Origin: an uncultured Bacilli bacterium
Lineage (GTDB): Bacteria > Bacillota_I > Bacilli_A > RFN20 > CAG-826
Length of the DNA: 39,461 nucleotides
Reading direction: 5' to 3'
Assembly (NCBI GenBank): GCA_905236395.1
Contig: CAJOPR010000022.1
Span: 1 to 39,461 of the forward strand
Shown: positions 9,431-16,560 of the stretch, in pieces
How the letters are laid out: each line of letters begins with the position of its first letter
Position numbering within the stretch: the first letter of the stretch is position 1
The notes under the pieces: generated by a model
What the model was told of the DNA's origin: nothing
What the model saw: only the letters and a program-made list of their open reading frames with translations
The model's database searches: none
Program-made: the position numbers and the translations under genes

Positions 9431-10936
9431 ATGGCTCAAAAGAATGAACTTGAATATCTTAAGCTGAACAAGATTCAAAAATTTGGTCACGGTTTCGTTA
9501 ACTTCTTTAAAGGAATCCCTGGCTGGTTTAAGAACTTAGGCAAAAAGATATGGGCAGGCCTCAAAAAAGGCTTCTGGTGTGTGGTCAACTGGTTTAAATT
9601 TATCGGTGTCACATTCGTAAAAGGCGATTGGAAAACAAAAGTCAGTTACTTTGTAATGGGCTTTGGCTCTGTCGCTAGAGGGCAATGGTTAAGAGGTATC
9701 TTGTTCTTCATCTTCGAATTAGTGTTTATCCTTTATATGATTTTCTTCGGCGGTCATTACCTCGGTAGATTGTATATTTTGGGTGAAACCGGTTCGACAA
9801 TCGATGGAGAAACAGGAACAATCACCTATGGTGAAAACTCATTTAACATCATGCTATATGGTGTTCTAACCATCTTCTTTATCGTTGCTCTTATTTATAC
9901 TTGGTATCTCAATGTCAAACAAAATGCGATTGGTGAAGAATACGTAAAAGCAAAGAAGAAATTAGCAAGCGCGAAAGATGATGTCAGAGCGCTTGTTGAT
10001 AAAGACTTCTATAAGACATTATTAGGTTTACCTTTATTAGGTATCTTGGTATTTACAGTCTTACCAATCTTCTTCATGATCCTCGTGGCGTTTACCAACT
10101 ATGATAAATCGCACTTCCCTCCACTAAATTTATTTGGTTGGGTGGGATTTGATAACTTCGCTCTATTATTCCAGTGGACTAATAGTGATGGAGCTAGCTT
10201 CTCAATGACCTTTGGTCAAATCTTATTATGGACATTAGTGTGGGCCTTCTTCGCCACATTCACCAACTACTTCTTAGGTATGTTAGTGGCTATGCTCATT
10301 AATAAGAAAGGAATTAAGTTAAAGAAGTTATGGAGAACCATTCTCGTCTTCTCTATCGCGATTCCACAATTTATCTCGATTTTGTTCGTCTCTAACATGT
10401 TCCAAACCGATGGTATTATCAACGGTATCTTAGGACTAATTAGTGGTGGAAAGATCGTTATCGACTTCTGGGGTAACGCCTGGATCGCCAGAATCACCGT
10501 TATCGTCATCAATATTTGGATCGGTGTTCCTTACTTGATGCTTGTTGTTACAGGTATCTTAATGAACATTCCTGCTGACTTATATGAATCAGCGAATATC
10601 GATGGTGCGAGTGCATGGCAACAGTACAGCAAGATTACCCTTCCATATATGTTATTCATAACCGGTCCATACTTACTGACCAGTTTCACAGGTAATATGA
10701 ACAACTTCAACGTCATTTACCTCTTAACTGGTGGTGGACCAAAAGTTCAAGACTACTATGGCAATGCTGGTAAGACTGACTTATTGATTACCTGGTTGTT
10801 CTCCCTTGCGGTTAACGACACTAACTATAAGTTAGCAGCGGTTATCGGTATCATGGTCTTCATCGTTGTCGCGGTCTTATCCTTAGTTATCTATAACATT
10901 ATTCCATCTACACGTAATGAGGAGGAATTCCAATAA
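9431..10936 (+). CDS. malF: Maltodextrin ABC transporter permease, MalF type
   Basis: A 501-residue inner-membrane permease. The first ~65 residues form an unusual basic, Trp/Phe-rich stretch with repeated FFKGIPGWFK- and IWAGLKKGFW-like units that look amphipathic. After this come about eight membrane helices; the family core begins near YFVMGFGSVARGQ (about 75). The cytoplasmic EAA loop that docks on the ATPase is at about 382-405 (ADLYESANIDGAS). It pairs with MalG just downstream: its TAA stop is one base before the malG start. A GGGGGG-rich ribosome-binding site precedes the ATG. Substrate range is inferred from the neighbouring glucan enzymes. Confidence 0.9.
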   Translation: MAQKNELEYLKLNKIQKFGHGFVNFFKGIPGWFKNLGKKIWAGLKKGFWCVVNWFKFIGVTFVKGDWKTKVSYFVMGFGSVARGQWLRGILFFIFELVFILYMIFFGGHYLGRLYILGETGSTIDGETGTITYGENSFNIMLYGVLTIFFIVALIYTWYLNVKQNAIGEEYVKAKKKLASAKDDVRALVDKDFYKTLLGLPLLGILVFTVLPIFFMILVAFTNYDKSHFPPLNLFGWVGFDNFALLFQWTNSDGASFSMTFGQILLWTLVWAFFATFTNYFLGMLVAMLINKKGIKLKKLWRTILVFSIAIPQFISILFVSNMFQTDGIINGILGLISGGKIVIDFWGNAWIARITVIVINIWIGVPYLMLVVTGILMNIPADLYESANIDGASAWQQYSKITLPYMLFITGPYLLTSFTGNMNNFNVIYLLTGGGPKVQDYYGNAGKTDLLITWLFSLAVNDTNYKLAAVIGIMVFIVVAVLSLVIYNIIPSTRNEEEFQ

Positions 10937-10937
10937 T

Positions 10938-11807
10938 ATGGCAACTGAAAAACGCAGCATGTCGATGTCTAAAAAGAAGATCATCGTCAATACGCTTAGC
11001 TACATTGTCTTAGCGATCATCTCCATAGTATGGATACTTCCATTCGTGTTCTTACTATTAAAATCATTCGATGTTGGTAACACTGGTGTTACAAGCTATG
11101 TGTTCCCAAAACAATGGGGATTTGATAATTACATTTATCTCTTCTCTAGTGAAACTAACTTCTTACAATGGTACTTCAATACCTTCATCATCGCCTTGTT
11201 CGTCTGTGTTATTCAGACAGTGATGCAATTCATGATGGCGTACACATTATCAAGATTTAGATTCGCACTTAGAAAACCTTTGATGAACATCATGTTAGTC
11301 CTTGGTATGTTCCCTGGATTCTTAACAATGATCGTCTTATATCAAATCTTAAAGACAATCGGATTAACCGGTGCCAACGCTGTCCCGGGCTTAATCCTCG
11401 TCTATGTCGCCTCCTCAGGTATGGGCTACTACGTTATTAAGGGCTTCCTTGATACGTTACCAAAATCACTTGATGAAGCGGCCTTGGTCGACGGAGCTAA
11501 TAGAATGCAAATCTTCGTTAAGGTTATCATTCCTCTCTGTAAACCAATTCTCATCTATACCGTCTTAACATCATTCATGGGACCTTGGGGTGACTTCGTC
11601 TTCGCCTATACAGTCTCGCTTGGTAGTCAGGCAGGTATGAACGTCGCGGCAGGTCTTAATTCATGGTTAAGCGCCGCAAACATTGGTGCCCACTTCACAC
11701 ACTTCTGTGCAGCTGGTGTCATCGTCGCTATTCCAGTTATGATCCTCTTCTTGTTCTTGCAGAAGTACTACGTTGAGGGTGTTACTGGTGGTGCAGTTAA
11801 AGGATAG
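10938..11807 (+). CDS. malG: Maltodextrin ABC transporter permease, MalG type
   Basis: A permease of 289 residues with about six membrane helices. The EAA loop is KSLDEAALVDGANRM with Glu180. The ATG at 10938 is chosen because GGAGG at 10921-10925 precedes it and it starts one base after the malF stop; an in-frame ATG at 10917 lies inside malF and has no ribosome-binding site. The start at MSMSKKK a few codons later is also conceivable. It forms the heterodimeric membrane pore with MalF and is driven by the ATPase encoded next. Confidence 0.92.
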   Translation: MATEKRSMSMSKKKIIVNTLSYIVLAIISIVWILPFVFLLLKSFDVGNTGVTSYVFPKQWGFDNYIYLFSSETNFLQWYFNTFIIALFVCVIQTVMQFMMAYTLSRFRFALRKPLMNIMLVLGMFPGFLTMIVLYQILKTIGLTGANAVPGLILVYVASSGMGYYVIKGFLDTLPKSLDEAALVDGANRMQIFVKVIIPLCKPILIYTVLTSFMGPWGDFVFAYTVSLGSQAGMNVAAGLNSWLSAANIGAHFTHFCAAGVIVAIPVMILFLFLQKYYVEGVTGGAVKG

Positions 11808-11818
11808 GAGGCTAATTT

Positions 11819-13264
11819 ATGGCTACTGTAGAATTAAAAGATGTAAAGAAAATTTATCCTGGTAATGTAGAGGTTGTTCACAAGTTTAATCTCTCCATTA
11901 AAGATAAGGAATTTATCGTGTTTGTCGGTCCTTCTGGATGTGGCAAATCCACAACACTAAGAATGGTCGCGGGTCTTGAAGAGATTTCCGCTGGTACTAT
12001 TTCGATTGATGGAGAAGTCGTTAACGACTTACAGCCAAAAGACAGACACATTTCCATGGTCTTCCAAAACTATGCCTTATATCCTCACCTTACTGTTTAC
12101 GAAAACATGGCCTTCCCATTACGTCTCGACAAGAAGGAAAGATTGATGCCTTTAAGCGAGAGCGAATTAGAAGCTGCCAAGAAGGAAATTGAGGCACTTG
12201 AAGCCCAAAAGAAATCTTCCCCAGATAAAGTGGCGAAACTTGACGCAAAGATCAAGAAACTTGAAGACGAAATCGCTAACGGAAGAAAACAAAAAGGTTA
12301 TACTAATGACCAAATCTATGACAGAGTGACCAGCGCCGCTAAAGTGCTCGGTATTACTCAATACTTAACAAGAAAACCAAAAGCCTTATCCGGTGGTCAA
12401 AGACAGCGTGTTGCTATCGGTAGAGCGATGGTTAAAGATTGTAAAGTCTTCTTGATGGATGAACCATTATCTAACTTGGATGCGAAGTTACGTAACCAAA
12501 TGAGAGCGGAAATCATTCTCTTAAGAAAACGTATTAATACAACATTCATCTACGTTACACACGATCAGACTGAAGCTATGACTTTAGGTGATAGAATCGT
12601 TTGCTTAAAAGATGGTTATATTATGCAAGTCGGTTCACCAAGTGAATTATTCGATATGCCAGCGAACTTATTCGTCGCGCAATTCATCGGTGCACCTATG
12701 ATGAACACAGTCGTCTGTGACCTCGTAAACGAAGGTGGCAAATATTCCGTCAATCCATTCGGCTGCAAATTAGTCGTTGATGGTGAAAAAGGCAAAGCCT
12801 TAAAAGAACGTAAGGTCGAATCTAGAAAAGTAATCTTAGGTGTCAGACCAGAACACGTCCAACTCGCTAAAGGTGGTGCGGGTGCCATTCCAGTGGAAAT
12901 CTTAGTTAACGAAATGATGGGTAGTGAATATCACTTACACGTCGCTACTGAAGACGGAACACAACTCGTTGTGAGAATCCCAACCATTAACTTAAGCGAA
13001 GAAGAAAGAGAAAAGATGGTCATGGGCAGCAAGATCAACATTACCTTCGAAGGTAAAGCCATGCACTTCTTTGATCCAGAAAACGAACGCAACCTCTTAG
13101 TGGATGAAATCTATGGTCCAGACGCGATGAAACTCGAACTTGAAGCAGAAGCGAAAGCAAAAGAAGAAGCAGCTGCTCCAAAAGAAGAACCAAAGGCTGA
13201 AGAACCCAAAGAGGAAGAAAAGCCTGCTAAAGAAGCTCCAGTAGAGGAAAAAAGCGAAAAATAA
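11819..13264 (+). CDS. msmX: Sugar ABC transporter ATPase, MsmX/MalK type, with insertion
   Basis: The ATPase of the importer, 481 residues against about 370 for the family. Walker A is GPSGCGKST (37-45), followed by the Q-loop MVFQNYALYPHL, signature LSGGQRQ (190-196), Walker B VFLMDEP (Asp214, Glu215) and H-loop THDQTEAM. The C-terminal regulatory domain has the expected VRPEHV segment. Two features are odd. A Lys/Glu-rich insert of about 55 residues (about 105-160, coiled-coil-like) lies in the helical subdomain between Q-loop and signature. A low-complexity tail of about 45 residues rich in Ala, Glu, Lys and Pro ends the protein. All catalytic motifs are intact. Similar inserts are, from memory, known in mycoplasma MsmK proteins. 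A stop-coupled AGGAGG site precedes the start. Confidence 0.92.
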   Translation: MATVELKDVKKIYPGNVEVVHKFNLSIKDKEFIVFVGPSGCGKSTTLRMVAGLEEISAGTISIDGEVVNDLQPKDRHISMVFQNYALYPHLTVYENMAFPLRLDKKERLMPLSESELEAAKKEIEALEAQKKSSPDKVAKLDAKIKKLEDEIANGRKQKGYTNDQIYDRVTSAAKVLGITQYLTRKPKALSGGQRQRVAIGRAMVKDCKVFLMDEPLSNLDAKLRNQMRAEIILLRKRINTTFIYVTHDQTEAMTLGDRIVCLKDGYIMQVGSPSELFDMPANLFVAQFIGAPMMNTVVCDLVNEGGKYSVNPFGCKLVVDGEKGKALKERKVESRKVILGVRPEHVQLAKGGAGAIPVEILVNEMMGSEYHLHVATEDGTQLVVRIPTINLSEEEREKMVMGSKINITFEGKAMHFFDPENERNLLVDEIYGPDAMKLELEAEAKAKEEAAAPKEEPKAEEPKEEEKPAKEAPVEEKSEK

Positions 13265-13280
13265 TTAGGAGGAAGTGAAA

Positions 13281-13664
13281 ATGAAAGTTTCTAAGAAAAC
13301 TAAACGCCTCCTCGCTTACGTCGCCATTATCGGTGGCTGTGCAGTTTTGTCTCTGTCGTTCTATACAGCGGCACAATATAACAAAGCTAAACACCAAGCC
13401 TCTGAAATGGTCAGATTAACCGCGCTCAGTCACTTGCCAAAAGATGAAGCTGGTAATCCGGTTCCTCAAGAGCAAAGTGAGAGTGAAGTCTACTGGTGGT
13501 ACACTGTTTATCAAGATTTCGTTAAGATCTCTAAACAGAACTCAGCCTTCTACGTTGGAACAGCGGTTCCTGCTTATGTCTTCTCAATGGCCACATTAGT
13601 GAGCTTTGGCTTAGTCCTGAAGCACGCTGATAAGGCTAAGGAAAAAGAAGAAGAGGAAGTTTAG
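13281..13664 (+). CDS. Small two-helix membrane protein of unknown function
   Basis: A 127-residue protein, last gene of the maltodextrin operon. One membrane helix lies at about 10-31 and a second at about 90-113, flanking an extracytoplasmic-looking loop with a YWWYTVYQDF segment. The C-terminus is a short charged tail (KEKEEEEV). ATG 13281 is chosen over an in-frame GTG at 13275 because AGGAGG at 13267-13272 is 8 nt upstream. I do not recognise a family. Position directly after the ATPase suggests a transporter accessory or assembly factor; this is only inference. Confidence 0.75.
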   Translation: MKVSKKTKRLLAYVAIIGGCAVLSLSFYTAAQYNKAKHQASEMVRLTALSHLPKDEAGNPVPQEQSESEVYWWYTVYQDFVKISKQNSAFYVGTAVPAYVFSMATLVSFGLVLKHADKAKEKEEEEV

Positions 13665-13677
13665 TAATAAACAACTC

Positions 13678-13714
13678 AAAAAAGGGTGGTGGAAACATCA
13701 CCTTTTTTATTTTC
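13678..13714 (+). terminator. Intrinsic terminator of the maltodextrin operon
   Basis: Hairpin with AAAAAAGG paired to CCTTTTTT and an inner stem TGGTG/CATCA (one bulged G, one G-U pair) closed by a GAAA loop, followed by a T-rich tract. It begins 13 nt after the stop of the last operon gene. Confidence 0.88.
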
Positions 13715-13724
13715 TTTAAAAATA

Positions 13725-13739
13725 TTAATCAAAGATTAA
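13725..13739. repeat. Short inverted repeat in AT-rich spacer
   Basis: TTAATC-AAA-GATTAA, 6-bp perfect arms, lies between the operon terminator and the second dyad. It may be an operator half-site pair or chance in AT-rich DNA. Confidence 0.3.
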
Positions 13740-13759
13740 AAGAAATGACTTAATAATTT

Positions 13760-13784
13760 TTTGAGAAAAAAGTCGCTTCTCAAA
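13760..13784. promoter_or_regulatory. Operator-like palindrome before the small-peptide unit
   Basis: TTTGAGAA and TTCTCAAA form a perfect 8-bp inverted repeat with a 9-nt centre. It is not followed by a T-run on either strand, so it is not a terminator. The AT-rich candidate -10 (TATTTATATATAG, 13788-13800) lies just downstream; no -35 at normal spacing is convincing (TTGAGA at 13761 is 21 nt from TATTTA). The arrangement fits a regulator-dependent or repressed promoter for the structured transcript that follows. Confidence 0.4.
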
Positions 13785-13835
13785 GCCTATTTATATATAG
13801 GAGGGCAAGAAATTGCTCCCTGGAGGTAAACGCGC

Positions 13836-13946
13836 ATGCCGCATTTATTCTTCAGGCCATCCCATGTTGCCCCGAGAGGAGCAGCTGATGGAAACAATTT
13901 TGATGTTTCTATCATTAGTTGCGGTTATTATTTACCTTTTACGTAA
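13836..13946 (+). CDS. Possible 36-codon leader ORF overlapping the small-peptide ORF
   Basis: ATG at 13836 has a GGAGG 9 nt upstream (13822-13826) and opens 36 codons beginning MPHLFFRPSHVAPRG. It overlaps the 20-codon hydrophobic ORF in a different frame and stops 4 nt before that ORF's stop. Translating it would drag ribosomes through the hairpin that hides the second start, so it could be a regulatory leader peptide. It may also be only a by-product of a conserved RNA structure. Confidence 0.35.
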   Translation: MPHLFFRPSHVAPRGAADGNNFDVSIISCGYYLPFT

Positions 13947-13950
13947 GTAG
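13888..13950 (+). CDS. Putative 20-residue hydrophobic single-helix peptide (type I toxin-like)
   Basis: An ATG preceded by GAGAGGAG (13874-13881, 6 nt spacing) opens a 20-codon ORF: Met-Glu-Thr, then one uninterrupted hydrophobic helix (LMFLSLVAVIIYLL), then Arg-Lys and a TAG stop. Size and layout (short N-terminus, one helix, basic end) are those of small membrane toxins such as Ibs, Fst or the holin-like toxins of Firmicutes, although no clear sequence match is claimed. The start codon is predicted to be paired in the leader hairpin. There is no downstream gene to couple to, although the stop is again part of a TAGGAG. It could instead be a small membrane regulator. Confidence 0.45.
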   Translation: METILMFLSLVAVIIYLLRK

Positions 13951-13955
13951 GAGAT

Positions 13956-14030
13956 AAATAAAAAGGGGATCCCTTGGACAAGGATCTCCAACCGCATTTT
14001 AATGATAGTCCATCAGGAGAGTGAAATCAA
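13956..14030 (-). ncRNA. Possible short antisense RNA with own promoter and terminator
   Basis: On the minus strand TTGATT (14030-14025) and TATCAT (14007-14002) are 17 nt apart, a good sigma-A promoter. The predicted start is near 13995. Reading on, the hairpin at 13989-13965 is followed by TTTTTATTT (13964-13956), so it makes a terminator in this direction but not on the plus strand. The RNA would be only ~40 nt and complementary to the 3' UTR of the small-peptide transcript, as in convergent type I antitoxins. The very short length is the main doubt. Confidence 0.3.
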
Positions 14031-14048
14031 GTGGTGTGGTCCTGAAAG

Positions 14049-14084
14049 TGAAGGTGATTTCCTTTTGGAATAGCCTTCATTTTT
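14049..14084 (+). terminator. Intrinsic terminator of the small-peptide transcript
   Basis: Stem TGAAGG/CCTTCA, a small internal loop, inner stem TTCC/GGAA and a TTTT loop are followed by TTTTT. No conventional gene precedes it, which is itself evidence for the independent transcript. Confidence 0.75.
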
Positions 14085-14086
14085 CA

Positions 14087-14115
14087 TTTAACTTGTAGAG
14101 CAAGTATGCTAAAAT
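14087..14115 (+). promoter_or_regulatory. Extended -10 promoter for the 159-residue membrane protein
   Basis: TGCTAAAAT (14107-14115) is an extended -10 element; a weak -35 (TTTAAC, 14087-14092) is 17 nt upstream. The predicted start of transcription (about 14122) is only ~6 nt before the ATG at 14128. Confidence 0.65.
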
Positions 14116-14127
14116 CATTGGCGATTT

Positions 14128-14607
14128 ATGAAGAAAGAAAAAACTTTGTTTCTTGTATTTCTATTAGTTCTTGGTGGGCTATTCGTTTTATGTGGATTCT
14201 CATTAGTGAGATGCTTTGTCTATAACACATTTGATGATAGTGGTGATCCAAGTATTTTAGAAATTGGTTATTTATTCCTTCATTTAATCATGATTGCGAT
14301 TGTTTTCTATTTAGCCTTTAGAGCGTTCAAAATCAAGTCATCCATCGTGGCGTTGCTCACAATGGGTGATAACGATGAAAAGAAAACCCGCAATTCCCTT
14401 ATTATTTCGGGCATTTTAAGCGTCTTATTCTTCTTCGTGGGTATTTATTCCACCTTGCATGTTTTAGGGCTTACATGTCCGCCTTTGAACTATTTATCGA
14501 TGTCTTTCGCTCATGACTTCATGAACGCTGGATATTTCTTTGGTTCAATTGCCCTAGTATTCTTCATCTATCCATTTATTGCAGAGAAAACGACTTCTGC
14601 GGAATAA
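14128..14607 (+). CDS. Four-helix integral membrane protein of unknown function
   Basis: A 159-residue protein with four hydrophobic segments at about 6-28, 44-66, 87-112 and 130-151. A charged cytoplasmic-looking loop (GDNDEKKTRN) separates helices 2 and 3, and Cys residues occur in the first helix and first loop. No domain is recognised. The ATG has no Shine-Dalgarno and lies about 12 nt after the -10 box, so the mRNA is nearly leaderless. It is followed by glgB with its own promoter, and no terminator separates them. Placement beside glycogen genes gives no functional clue. Confidence 0.75.
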   Translation: MKKEKTLFLVFLLVLGGLFVLCGFSLVRCFVYNTFDDSGDPSILEIGYLFLHLIMIAIVFYLAFRAFKIKSSIVALLTMGDNDEKKTRNSLIISGILSVLFFFVGIYSTLHVLGLTCPPLNYLSMSFAHDFMNAGYFFGSIALVFFIYPFIAEKTTSAE

Positions 14608-14634
14608 ATTTATTTATTTCCTTGTATATGCGTG

Positions 14635-14643
14635 TGTTAATAT
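14635..14643 (+). promoter_or_regulatory. Extended -10 promoter for glgB-glgP
   Basis: TGTTAATAT is an extended -10; no -35 is convincing. Transcription would start near 14650, leaving a ~30-nt leader with GGAGG before the glgB ATG. Confidence 0.5.
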
Positions 14644-14679
14644 ATAGATGACGAATTATCGTTATTTGGAGGTTTTCCT

Positions 14680-16545
14680 ATGGCATACGGTTTAACATAT
14701 GACTTCTTAATGGGCCAATGCATTGACGCTCACAACTATTTTGGTGCGCACTTTGTGAATCAAGATGGCGTGGATGGCGTAGTCTTTAGACTATACGCTC
14801 CATGCGCAAGAGATGTCTCTGTCATCGGTGAATGGAATGGTTGGGATGTCGGTGCTCATAAACTTAAAAAAGTTGATGACGCTGGTATCTGGGAAATATT
14901 TATCCCAGGACTTCAAAACTATCAATCCTATAAATTTCACTTCTTAAATGCTCAGGATAGATATGTTGATAAAATCGATCCATTTGCCTTCTACTCCGAA
15001 ATGAGACCAGGAACCTGCTCCAAATTATTTGATAACCGTAACTTCGCCTGGCACGATGATCCATGGATGAAGAGTAGAACTCGTAACTTCGATTCTCCAA
15101 TGTCTATCTATGAGATGCATTTAGGTTCATGGTATGGACCAGCGGAAGATGGACATACGATGTCTTATGAAGAAATAGCTGATAAATTAATCCCATATAT
15201 CAAAGGTATGGGTTATACCCATGTCGAATTTATGCCCTTAGTCCAATATCCATTTGATGGTTCTTGGGGATATCAAGGAACTGGTTTCTTCTCTATCGAT
15301 TCTAGATATGGAAATCCTTTCCAATTAATGTCCTTAGTGGATAGATTACATCAAGCCGGTATTGGTGCGATTATCGACTTCGCACCTGTGCACTTTGCGA
15401 AAGACAAATGGGCGCTCGCGGAATACGATGGCACCAAGATGTTTGAATATAGCAATAGATGGAGAGTTTCCCCTTGGGGAAGCTATCAATTTGACTTAGG
15501 TAAAGATCCAGTCAGAAGCTTCTTAATGTCCGCGATTAACTACTTCGTCGACTATTTCCATTTCGATGGTGTCCGTGTTGACGCAGTCAGCAACATCATT
15601 TATTACAATGGCGATTCCTCAATCGGACTTAACGATGGTGCAGTTGAATTCATTAAGAGACTCAACGCCAAGATGCATATCGCACACGATTCCGTGATGA
15701 TGATTGCAGAAGACAGTACCGCATTTGCGGGAACCACAAAACCAACCGAACAAGGTGGTTTAGGATTTGACTATAAGTGGGACTTAGGTTGGATGAATGA
15801 TACCTTAAAGTACTACGCTTTAGACCCAATCTATAAAAAATACGACCATAACAAATTAACATTCTCTATGGCCTATTTCTACGCGGATAACTTCATGTTA
15901 CCACTCAGCCACGACGAAGTCGTCCATGGTAAAGGCACAATTATTAATAAGATGTGGGGCGATTATGAACAGAAGTTCGCCTTGCTTAGAAACTTATACA
16001 CATACCAATTCGCACACCCAGGCAAGAAACTTAACTTCATGGGCAATGAATTAGGTACATTCGATGAATGGAATGAAAATAGAGGTTTACAATGGAATCT
16101 CAAATCATTCCCAAAACATGATTCATTATCAAGATTGATTCATGACTTAAATGAAATTTATAAATACCATAAAGCCATGTTCTATCAAGAACACAATCCA
16201 GAGAGATTCAGATGGCTTATGGTAGATAATAAAGATCAATCTGTCTTTGCATTTCAAAGAAAGGTTGATGATGATGTCTTAGTGTTTGTCTTTAATATGA
16301 CCACAAACTACTATGACTACATCAATATCCCAGTCCTAGAAGAAGGCGAATATGAAGAGATCTTCAATAGCGACAAGGATATTTATAGTGGATGGGGACA
16401 ATACAATGGTTTACCAGTGAAATCAGAACCAGGTAGTTTTGAAGGTTTACCAGCGCATATCACCATCAAATTAGCTTGCTTAGGTGCTTGTATCTTTAAG
16501 TTAAAACCAGCACCCAAGAAAAGAGCTAGCAAGAAAGCAAAATAA
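14680..16545 (+). CDS. glgB: 1,4-alpha-glucan branching enzyme (GH13, GlgB)
   Basis: A cytoplasmic glycogen branching enzyme of 621 residues that cuts an alpha-1,4 chain and re-attaches it through alpha-1,6 links. An N-terminal CBM48-type domain (about 30-110) carries VIGEWNGWD. The GH13 barrel has the nucleophile Asp301 (VRVDAVSN), acid/base Glu344 (IAEDST) and region IV LSHDEVVHGKG with Asp412. The C-terminal beta domain ends with a basic tail (KKRASKKAK). The length matches the short-N-terminus GlgB class. The glycogen phosphorylase gene follows 15 nt later, so building and breakdown of storage glucan are co-transcribed. Glycogen synthase (GlgA) and GlgC are not in the window. Confidence 0.95.
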   Translation: MAYGLTYDFLMGQCIDAHNYFGAHFVNQDGVDGVVFRLYAPCARDVSVIGEWNGWDVGAHKLKKVDDAGIWEIFIPGLQNYQSYKFHFLNAQDRYVDKIDPFAFYSEMRPGTCSKLFDNRNFAWHDDPWMKSRTRNFDSPMSIYEMHLGSWYGPAEDGHTMSYEEIADKLIPYIKGMGYTHVEFMPLVQYPFDGSWGYQGTGFFSIDSRYGNPFQLMSLVDRLHQAGIGAIIDFAPVHFAKDKWALAEYDGTKMFEYSNRWRVSPWGSYQFDLGKDPVRSFLMSAINYFVDYFHFDGVRVDAVSNIIYYNGDSSIGLNDGAVEFIKRLNAKMHIAHDSVMMIAEDSTAFAGTTKPTEQGGLGFDYKWDLGWMNDTLKYYALDPIYKKYDHNKLTFSMAYFYADNFMLPLSHDEVVHGKGTIINKMWGDYEQKFALLRNLYTYQFAHPGKKLNFMGNELGTFDEWNENRGLQWNLKSFPKHDSLSRLIHDLNEIYKYHKAMFYQEHNPERFRWLMVDNKDQSVFAFQRKVDDDVLVFVFNMTTNYYDYINIPVLEEGEYEEIFNSDKDIYSGWGQYNGLPVKSEPGSFEGLPAHITIKLACLGACIFKLKPAPKKRASKKAK

Positions 16546-16560
16546 GGGAGTTTAACATAT

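Larger units (their letters stand above)
13801..14084 (+). ncRNA. Putative structured transcript carrying a tiny hydrophobic ORF
   Basis: This stretch is far richer in stable structure than its surroundings. A 5' hairpin (about 13800-13820) has GCAA-GAAA-TTGC at its tip. A second hairpin pairs CCATC (13857-13861) with GATGG (13887-13891) and GTTGC with GCAGC, putting the Shine-Dalgarno in the loop and the start codon of the 20-codon ORF in the stem. A third hairpin is at 13965-13989, and a terminator closes the unit at 14049-14084. TCCATCAG in the 3' part (14009-14016) is perfectly complementary to CTGATGGA at the start codon (13885-13892). The 5' end is inferred. It does not match SRP RNA, 6S RNA, tmRNA or RNase P signatures that I know. 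A type I toxin mRNA is the best analogy. Confidence 0.5.

Noticed and set aside
10917-10937. malG start at 10917
   Set aside because: It lies inside malF without a ribosome-binding site; the ATG at 10938 follows GGAGG.
13850-13892. SRP RNA-like or other housekeeping RNA signature
   Set aside because: The loop region (CCCGAGAGGAGCAGC) faintly recalls the SRP apical domain, but the near-invariant CAGG and GGAAG elements are absent, and no RNase P, tmRNA or 6S landmarks are present.
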